This document shows, one piece after another, positions 1 through 4,497 of a DNA stretch of 7,456 nt. The notes below the pieces were generated by a model that had not been told where the DNA came from, made no database searches, and saw only the letters and a program-made list of their open reading frames with translations. The first letter of the stretch is position 1. Each line of letters opens with the position of its first letter. Source of the stretch: Benthicola sp964195715 (GTDB lineage Bacteria; Gemmatimonadota; Gemmatimonadetes; Palauibacterales; Palauibacteraceae); the NCBI GenBank assembly GCA_964195715.1, contig CAXMRU010000254.1, forward strand, positions 1-7,456. The letters are read 5' to 3'. The position numbers and the translations under genes were made by a program.

Positions 1-1094
1 CGGTCACGCGCCTCCAGCGCACGGCGTAGCGCAGGCGATATGGTGCGGGTCCTGCGGCCTGCACCCATGACCGAGCCGTCGGAAGAGTGGCTTACAGCGA
101 CGAGGGCAGCATCGCACGTGAGCCGTCGGGACGTTTCATATGAAAGGCGTATCCCGTCCTCGAGCTCCGAGCGGCCCGGCTCTCCTTCTTCCTTCAGGGT
201 ATCCATCTCCACGTGCAGCATGACCTGGTAACGCTCCGCGCGCGTGCCGCTGAGGGGGGCACGCGCGTCGCTTCCAGTCTCGTCGTCTGCCTCTGCTTCC
301 TCGCCTCCAGTCTCGTCGTCTGACTCTGGCACTGCACCGAACCCGGCAGCCAGTGCGCGCTCGGCCATGAGCCCCAGTGCATCGGCCCGCCGCTGTGCCG
401 ACTCCCTGCGGGACGCTTCATGTGAAACGTTTCTGATGCCCTTTTCGCGGAACAGGGCATCATCCGCCGCCTCCACAGCACGCATCAAGAGCGCGCCCAC
501 CTCGGGGGTGAGCCTCCCCTTCACCACGTACATGCCATCATCGTCGGGGAACACCGAGAGCGAGCGGCTGTCGAAGTGCTCACGCTCCTGGGCCGCCTCG
601 TCCTTACGGCTACCACGCTTATAGGCACGCACCACCCGCTCGAGCTGGGCGATGGTGCACCCGCGTGCCAGCTCCAGGAGGTCTCCCTCGGTCTCGGGCG
701 TGGCCACCCGGGTGAGCGCCCGCACGGCAGAGAAGGAGAGCTCTCCCCGACTCATGGAGGCGCCGATCCGGGGCAGGTCCACCAGGGCCCGCGCAGCACG
801 CACCTTCTCTCGTGCGGTGCCGAGATCGATGCCGGTGCTGTAGGCCAGCCAGTGCGCACACGAGCGGTGGCCCCCCAGCTCCCAGCCCCGCCGCCTGTCG
901 AACTCGGCCACCAGAGCCAGCAGTCGGTGATCGGCAGAGTGAATGTGCGCCGCGAGGATCACGATCTCCTCCTCCAGCTCTTCCAGCGCATCCGCATCCT
1001 CGAAGGGGTCGAGAACGGGAGTGGGCGTGGAGTAAATTCTCGCTGTCTCGCACACCCTGAAGGTGACAGCCACGTGCGGAGCAAAGCAGACCAT
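1..1094 (-). CDS. DUF222 (13E12-type) protein, probable HNH endonuclease, 3' end beyond window
   Basis: The reading frame is open from an ATG at 1094-1092 to the left edge, giving 364 residues with no stop. A strong AGGAGG (1107-1102) lies 7 nt before the ATG and fixes the start. Residues about 35-330 match the DUF222 pattern: a helical N-terminus with RRRGWELGGHRSCAHWLAY (68-85), the SAVRALTRVATPE stretch (122-134), SAQRRADALGLMAE (232-245), RYQVMLHVEMDTL (288-300) and YETSRRLTCDAALV (319-332). The last residues, SPALRRALEARD, are the usual lead-in to the HNH motif (typically RDxxCxFPGC), which would lie just outside. In this family DUF222 usually precedes a C-terminal HNH nuclease fold; substrate and role are mostly unknown, and members are often multicopy. 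A very acidic insert at residues 256-277 contains a short duplication. The gene is separated from its neighbours by a long gap. The family call is firm; nuclease activity is inferred. Confidence 0.85.
   Translation of the reverse strand, partial: MVCFAPHVAVTFRVCETARIYSTPTPVLDPFEDADALEELEEEIVILAAHIHSADHRLLALVAEFDRRRGWELGGHRSCAHWLAYSTGIDLGTAREKVRAARALVDLPRIGASMSRGELSFSAVRALTRVATPETEGDLLELARGCTIAQLERVVRAYKRGSRKDEAAQEREHFDSRSLSVFPDDDGMYVVKGRLTPEVGALLMRAVEAADDALFREKGIRNVSHEASRRESAQRRADALGLMAERALAAGFGAVPESDDETGGEEAEADDETGSDARAPLSGTRAERYQVMLHVEMDTLKEEGEPGRSELEDGIRLSYETSRRLTCDAALVAVSHSSDGSVMGAGRRTRTISPALRRALEARD
268..322. repeat. Short direct repeat inside the DUF222 gene
   Basis: Two 22-bp copies (268-289 and 301-322) match at 21 of 22 positions and start 33 bp apart, so the repeat adds exactly 11 codons and keeps the frame. 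It encodes the repeated acidic DDETG segment (residues 259-263 and 270-274) in the linker between DUF222 blocks. This looks like a slippage-type duplication in a flexible linker. Confidence 0.8.
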
Positions 1095-1127
1095 CGGGTA
1101 ACCTCCTGTATCGGGTACCAAGCACAG

Positions 1128-1144
1128 ACCGAACAAATACCGAA
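1128..1144 (-). promoter_or_regulatory. Hexamer direct repeat in DUF222 leader, possible operator
   Basis: ACCGAA occurs at 1128-1133 and again at 1139-1144, 11 bp apart (about one helical turn), roughly 35-50 bp upstream of the DUF222 start. Same-face spacing is what a dimeric regulator would use. Two hexamers can also occur by chance, so this is a weak call. Confidence 0.25.
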
Positions 1145-1380
1145 GATACCCTCAATATACGGGGGGCATTTTCGGGCTCTGAGGATGCGCGGAGGTGCGA
1201 AAACTGGGGCTCGGAGGACGTGGGCGTCGTCGGTGCCGCAGGACGCGTGGCAGGAGGCAAAGGGGAAGGATCAGAGGTCGCTTACGGAAGGGGTCCCGGA
1301 CCTTGGAGGAAGCGCGGGTTCAAATCCGTCAAGCAAGCTTGTGACAGTTCTTCGGCCGCGCCGCACCGAACGGACCGACA

Positions 1381-1435
1381 GGCTCAGGGCCGGTCTCTCG
1401 ACCACGGGCGATCAGGATCCACCGAGACCGGAGCC
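1381..1435. repeat. Imperfect inverted repeat downstream of the cassette
   Basis: CCGGTCTC (1390-1397) and GAGACCGG (1424-1431) are perfect 8-bp arms around a 26-nt loop. GGCT (1381-1384) and AGCC (1432-1435) extend the stem past a 5-nt bulge. It lies about 50 bp after the stop of the small-protein gene and could act as a 3' RNA structure or processing site for the cassette transcript. No U-run follows on either strand, so it is not called a terminator. Confidence 0.4.
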
Positions 1436-1483
1436 ACAGGAGGACCGGTGTGGGATGGGAACCTGACGGGACTGCGGATCCGG

Positions 1484-1693
1484 CTAGCGGGCCTTGAAGT
1501 GCGCTGTGTGACCTAACACATGCACCTTGTCGCCAGCGGCGATCATGTAGGTCTTCTGCTGGCCGCTCCAGTCGATCGTGATCTGGCCCCCGCGTCCCTT
1601 GAACTTGTAGACGACCGGGTTCTGCATCCCGAACGAGAAGGCGCCTCCCTGCACCGTTAGCTCGTTGAAGTTCACAGACTTGAGAACCTCCAT
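1484..1693 (-). CDS. 69-residue cysteine-free small protein, third gene of radical SAM cassette
   Basis: ATG at 1693-1691, TAG at 1486-1484. A clear GGAGG (1706-1702) sits 8 nt before the ATG, and the start lies 14 nt after the PAP2 stop, so the gene is very likely co-transcribed and translationally coupled. I do not recognise the family. The protein has no cysteine, no signal peptide and no membrane segment. Residues 26-66 alternate hydrophobic and polar positions with glycine turns (VVYKFKG, QITIDWSG, KTYMIAAGDKVHVLG), which suggests a small beta-rich fold. The N-terminal part contains NELTVQGG (10-17), which resembles a double-glycine leader, but the EL pair is one position off the usual spacing. 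It could be an accessory or substrate-binding protein of the neighbouring enzymes or a precursor peptide; the first fits the fold-like C-terminus better. The same frame stays open upstream to 2023, but only as antiphase sequence over PAP2. Confidence 0.8.
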   Translation of the reverse strand: MEVLKSVNFNELTVQGGAFSFGMQNPVVYKFKGRGGQITIDWSGQQKTYMIAAGDKVHVLGHTAHFKAR

Positions 1694-1707
1694 GAGGATC
1701 ACCTCCG

Positions 1708-2403
1708 CTAAGTTGCCGGTGTCTCTCCGTTCACCTGCCGCCTTCCAGCCCTCCACCACCACCACAACCCGCCTCCGAGACCGAGGAGGATGCCGGCGAC
1801 CGCATCCGCCACGTAATGCTCCTTCAGTGTGAGCGTAGACACCGCGATCGCTAACGGGAGCAGAATGTGGAACCACCGCAGGCCCGCCGAGCGGACGATC
1901 ATCGCCCCCATGAAACCGGTGATCACGCTGTAGGCCACGTGCATGGACGGCAGGCACGCGTACGGCCGGGTGAACGCCGAATCGTGCATGCGGGTCTGCA
2001 TGGCGTGCGCCTGGGAGGTCCACGGGGCCGCCACCGGATACAGGAGCTGAATCGCACCGCCGATGAACGTGATGACGATGAACGCCTTGATGGCCAGCCT
2101 GTATTCTGCTTCACGCATGGAGGCCACGATGAGCGCGGCCCCCAGCGTCAGGTACGGGTAGGCTGCCCAGTAGAACACCCACGTCCATCCGAGCAGCGGG
2201 ATCCTGTCGTCCAGCGGAATCGACGGGTCGTTCAGTACTTCCGGCGGCCGGTTGCTGTTGACCCGGGTGACCGTGTAGTACACCACGAGGTGCAGGGCGA
2301 TGACCCCCACGATCGCCAGCGCTCGACGCGCGTAGTCCGCGGCACTCGGCCTCTCGAAGGCGATCTCCCCCGGGGATCGTACCGCACCGTCCGGTGCGCT
2401 CAA
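1708..2403 (-). CDS. PAP2-family membrane phosphatase/phosphotransferase, Aur1-like
   Basis: A 231-residue integral membrane protein with about six hydrophobic segments (near 28-45, 74-95, 104-123, 153-170, 177-192, 202-217). The PAP2 catalytic signature is present: RPYACLPSMHVA (146-157) with His155, and HYVAD (196-200) with His196 and Asp200. The HxxxD spacing and the PSMH block resemble the Aur1/inositolphosphorylceramide-synthase-like branch (PAP2_3) more than classical phosphatidic acid phosphatases, and no clear KxxxxxxRP motif is seen. Such enzymes remove or transfer phosphate or phospho-headgroups on lipids or prenyl carriers at the membrane; the substrate here is unknown. The start is a TTG (2403-2401) whose bases overlap the radical SAM stop (TTGA, 4-nt overlap), which implies translational coupling; no earlier start is available without a longer overlap. 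A WWWW run (214-217) ends the last membrane segment. Confidence 0.87.
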   Translation of the reverse strand: MSAPDGAVRSPGEIAFERPSAADYARRALAIVGVIALHLVVYYTVTRVNSNRPPEVLNDPSIPLDDRIPLLGWTWVFYWAAYPYLTLGAALIVASMREAEYRLAIKAFIVITFIGGAIQLLYPVAAPWTSQAHAMQTRMHDSAFTRPYACLPSMHVAYSVITGFMGAMIVRSAGLRWFHILLPLAIAVSTLTLKEHYVADAVAGILLGLGGGLWWWWRAGRRQVNGETPAT

Positions 2404-3632
2404 TGGACTTCTTCGGCCGACTCCCCGCGGCGTCGGGTCCTGAGGAAGTCACCATACTCGAGCGGCTCCTCGAGGCGGCACGACCACACAAGCCGGTCGT
2501 GGAATACCGTCACGTCCGGGCAGGAGTCGCACATGTCCTGCCGGCCATCGGGAAGGACGTCCACCGGCTGGATCATCATGATCGACTGGAGGTGCGCCCG
2601 GCCAAGCGCCCGGTGCGGCCGGGTGAGCAGGGTCTGGAGCCAGGATCCTGCGGCTCCCCTCACGCCCCGGTCCAACGGAGACAGGAGCATCATCGATCGC
2701 CCCCGCTTCAGCGTTTTCGGGTGCCCGTAAGCGGGATATCTGCCATGCTTCAGATGGTACGAAGTCTGGGCCAGCTCCATGAACTTCGGTCCCACGTAAC
2801 CGTATATCTTTTCTTTCGTTCCGATACGACCGGTGAGAAGCCACTTGAAGGAATCGGGACGCTCCGTTCCGTTGAGGTAGGCACACGGCCGGAAGTCCGG
2901 GAAACGCTCCTGGATCGTCGCCAGAACCTCCGTGGACTGGATATCGTACCGACCGAATTCGGTCGTCGCGTACACCGTGTCGAGCTCGACTTTCTCTCCG
3001 CCGACGTAGTACTCCAGGTCTCCTCCCACCATGCCGACCCGGAACGCGATGAACACCATCACATTCACGATGTCGATGTGCTTGTGGGCCCAGTCCACGA
3101 GGTCCGGCACGTACGGCAGGGTGTCCTCGTACACGGTCGAGTTGAACGAGCACGACAGGCCGCCGACCTCGGCGATCATCTCGGCATACTCGAGCCTGAG
3201 ATCGTTGTGCTCCACCTCCGACTTGTCTTTCCACTTCGGACGGTTCTGCTTGCTGTCGATGTGCAGCGTGAGACCCCACAGCCCGGTCTTCTTGAGCTCT
3301 CTGAGCAGCTCGTGAGTAAGGGCCAGGCCGTTCGTGTTCAGAATTGGCTTGATCCCGCGCCGCTCTATGCTGGCCACGATGTCCGCGATCTCCGGGTGAC
3401 ACAGAGGATCCCCACCGGCGATCGAGATCCCGTCCGCTGTTCGCAGACGCGTGAACACGTCCAGCTCGTGGTCGATCTGCTCGAGACTCTTGTGGCTCTT
3501 GGGATCGTTCTCCCGGTAGCAGCCGAAGCAGGCCAGGTTGCAAGCTGCCGTCGGCTCGAGCCACGCGATTGAGTTGTCGGGAAGACTCCAGGGAAGTCGG
3601 TACAACCGACGGTGGTCGAGTCGTGCTTGCAT
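2400..3632 (-). CDS. Radical SAM enzyme with C-terminal auxiliary-cluster cysteines
   Basis: 410 residues from ATG 3632-3630. The radical SAM core begins near residue 20: CNLACFGC (Cys31, Cys35, Cys38) is the CxxxCxxC site for the SAM-binding [4Fe-4S] cluster, AGGDPL (72-77) is the GGE-like SAM motif, and NTNG (99-102) follows. Past the core, Cys250 (RPCAYLNG), Cys368 and Cys371 (CDSCP) and Cys385 (VWSCRLEE) could hold one auxiliary cluster, as in Twitch/SPASM-type enzymes. No PqqD/RRE-like or B12-binding domain is seen. The reaction is unknown; SPASM/Twitch relatives modify peptides, proteins, lipids or small molecules. It is the first gene of the cassette and overlaps PAP2 by 4 nt. The frame extends upstream to 3818, but that part is arginine- and proline-rich without family features. 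The chosen ATG has only a G-run (3642-3637) as a weak, close ribosome binding site, so the start is moderately sure. Confidence 0.9.
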   Translation of the reverse strand: MQARLDHRRLYRLPWSLPDNSIAWLEPTAACNLACFGCYRENDPKSHKSLEQIDHELDVFTRLRTADGISIAGGDPLCHPEIADIVASIERRGIKPILNTNGLALTHELLRELKKTGLWGLTLHIDSKQNRPKWKDKSEVEHNDLRLEYAEMIAEVGGLSCSFNSTVYEDTLPYVPDLVDWAHKHIDIVNVMVFIAFRVGMVGGDLEYYVGGEKVELDTVYATTEFGRYDIQSTEVLATIQERFPDFRPCAYLNGTERPDSFKWLLTGRIGTKEKIYGYVGPKFMELAQTSYHLKHGRYPAYGHPKTLKRGRSMMLLSPLDRGVRGAAGSWLQTLLTRPHRALGRAHLQSIMMIQPVDVLPDGRQDMCDSCPDVTVFHDRLVWSCRLEEPLEYGDFLRTRRRGESAEEVH

Positions 3633-3908
3633 GCGTCCCCCCGTGAGGGCTGGTTGTGCTGATAGTTCGAGCTGTGCCCGGACACCGGATGCACGATCTG
3701 AACGCGTTCGCCAGATCCGTCGACGGAGCGCGTGGTGCGCCGGTCCGGGGTATGAATGGGCGGCAATATAGCTGAGCCTGGACGAGTATGGTACTGGTAC
3801 GACAGGCCCGGGGCCCATCGGGGCGTCGAGCGCCGAAGGGTGTTATGATCGTCCTCCGCTGTATATGACCTGATCGACATCACAACACCGGCTCGGAAGA
3901 GGTCCATG
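3633..3908. promoter_or_regulatory. Divergent promoter region between radical SAM cassette and FKBP gene
   Basis: This 276-bp gap separates two divergent starts and must carry both promoters. On the plus strand TGTTATGAT (3841-3849) is a good extended -10, about 60 bp before the FKBP start, with no recognisable -35. On the minus strand TATATT (3770-3765) is a possible -10 for the cassette, which would leave a leader of about 130 nt; its -35 is not evident. A tandem TGGTAC TGGTAC (3785-3800 area) and a GC-rich near-palindrome (GGCCCGGGGCC, near 3805-3816) lie between them and could bind a shared regulator. Confidence 0.5.
3841..3849 (+). promoter_or_regulatory. Extended -10 element of the FKBP promoter
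   Basis: TGTTATGAT matches the sigma-70 extended -10 form (TGnTATAAT) with one mismatch. It would start transcription near 3855-3858, about 50 nt before the FKBP ATG. Extended -10 promoters tolerate a poor -35, which fits the lack of a visible one here. Confidence 0.45.
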
Positions 3909-4451
3909 ATGAAACGAATCGCGTTGCTCGCCGTTCTGCTCACGGCCTGTGCTGAGAACACTGAAACGAATGCACGGACCGCCGAGGGTGGTGGAGAGCT
4001 CGAGAAGACACCTGCACAGCAGACCCATCAGACGACCCGGCTCGCACCGGACGAGGTTACCTATGCTCCCGAACTCGGGGTCGATCTGGAGGCCATGACC
4101 CTGAGGGAAAGCGGCCTCTACGTCCAGGTCCTGGAGGAGGGAGAAGGTCCGGAAGCCGCCCCCGGCGACATCCTCGGCGTAGACTACACGGTGTGGCTAA
4201 GCGACGGTGCCAGGTTAGACTCGAGCTTCGACCACGAGCCGGCGGAACCGCTGACGATGGTGCTCGGCCGTACCCGGCTAATCGATGGATGGACCGAAGG
4301 CGTGACGGGCATGCGCCTGGGTGAGAAGCGGCGTCTCGTGGTGCCGTATCAGCTCGCGTATGGGGAACGGGGCCGCCCGCCGCAGCTGCCGCCATACAGC
4401 ACGCTCGTCTTCGAACTGGAGTTGGCCGAGCATTCCCCGGATGCGGAGTGA
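3909..4451 (+). CDS. FKBP-type peptidyl-prolyl cis-trans isomerase, lipoprotein
   Basis: A 180-residue protein. Residues 1-14 form a lipoprotein signal with the lipobox LTAC (Cys14), so the mature protein should be lipid-anchored and face the periplasm. A low-complexity linker (about 15-60) leads to one FKBP domain (about 66-174). Residues equivalent to the FKBP12 active site are present: Tyr93, Phe107, Asp108, Leu124-Ile125, Trp128, Tyr151 and Phe168, so it should be catalytically active. It would speed prolyl isomerisation in folding envelope proteins. Two ATGs lie in tandem (3906 and 3909). The purine-rich AAGAGG (3897-3902) is only 3 nt from the first but 6 nt from the second, so 3909 is preferred; the difference is one residue. 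The gene stands alone, divergent from the radical SAM cassette and convergent with the receptor gene. Confidence 0.92.
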   Translation: MKRIALLAVLLTACAENTETNARTAEGGGELEKTPAQQTHQTTRLAPDEVTYAPELGVDLEAMTLRESGLYVQVLEEGEGPEAAPGDILGVDYTVWLSDGARLDSSFDHEPAEPLTMVLGRTRLIDGWTEGVTGMRLGEKRRLVVPYQLAYGERGRPPQLPPYSTLVFELELAEHSPDAE

Positions 4452-4455
4452 ACGC

Positions 4456-4493
4456 AAAAGCCGTCCTCCGTCGTATCGCGACAGAGAACGGCT
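4456..4493 (-). terminator. Rho-independent terminator of the TonB-dependent receptor gene
   Basis: AGCCGT (4459-4464) pairs with ACGGCT (4488-4493), CTC (4466-4468) with GAG (4484-4486) and GTCG (4470-4473) with CGAC (4479-4482) around a 5-nt loop, giving 13 pairs with two C/A mismatches. Read leftwards the stem runs into TTTT (4459-4456), as expected for intrinsic termination of the receptor transcript, whose stop codon lies 4 nt before the stem. The plus-strand side lacks a U-run, so it may serve the FKBP gene only weakly. Confidence 0.7.
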
Positions 4494-4497
4494 CACT

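Larger units (their letters stand above)
1095..1483. other. Non-coding gap between DUF222 gene and small-protein gene
   Basis: No credible gene is seen in these 389 bp: the open frames here lack family-like sequence and are antisense or frame-shifted extensions. The gap holds the 5' leader of the DUF222 gene, with hexamer repeats at 1128-1144, and the 3' trailer of the cassette that ends at 1484. It also holds a compact imperfect palindrome at 1328-1345 (GTCA-ag-CAAG/CTTG-TGAC) and a larger inverted repeat at 1381-1435. An AT-richer stretch at about 1128-1172 is the likeliest place for the DUF222 promoter; TATATT (minus strand, 1154-1159) is a weak -10 candidate with no clear -35. Confidence 0.6.

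Noticed and set aside
619..1260. Minus-strand open frame of 213 codons over the DUF222 gene
   Set aside because: It is a shifted frame of the DUF222 gene, with a low-complexity sequence and no convincing ribosome binding site.
1310..1330. GGTTCAAATCC resembles a tRNA T-loop
   Set aside because: Only three of five T-stem pairs form, and no matching acceptor, D or anticodon arms were found on either side; at most a chance match or a decayed remnant.
1381..1435. Inverted repeat as an intrinsic terminator of the cassette
   Set aside because: The loop is long (26 nt) and no U-run follows on the minus strand, so it is listed only as an inverted repeat.
576..1466. Long plus-strand open frame (296 codons)
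   Set aside because: It is antisense to the DUF222 gene, arginine/proline-rich and without family features, while the minus strand carries clear conserved motifs.
1694..2023. Upstream extension of the 69-residue protein frame
   Set aside because: It overlaps the PAP2 gene in another phase over its catalytic motifs; the internal ATG has a strong ribosome binding site right after the PAP2 stop.
2394..3572. Plus-strand open frame of 392 codons
   Set aside because: It lies opposite the radical SAM gene, whose cysteine and SAM motifs make the minus strand the coding one.
3633..3818. N-terminal extension of the radical SAM protein
   Set aside because: The extra 62 residues are arginine/proline-rich with no family match, and the core domain starts soon after the ATG at 3632; the stretch is better explained as leader and promoter.
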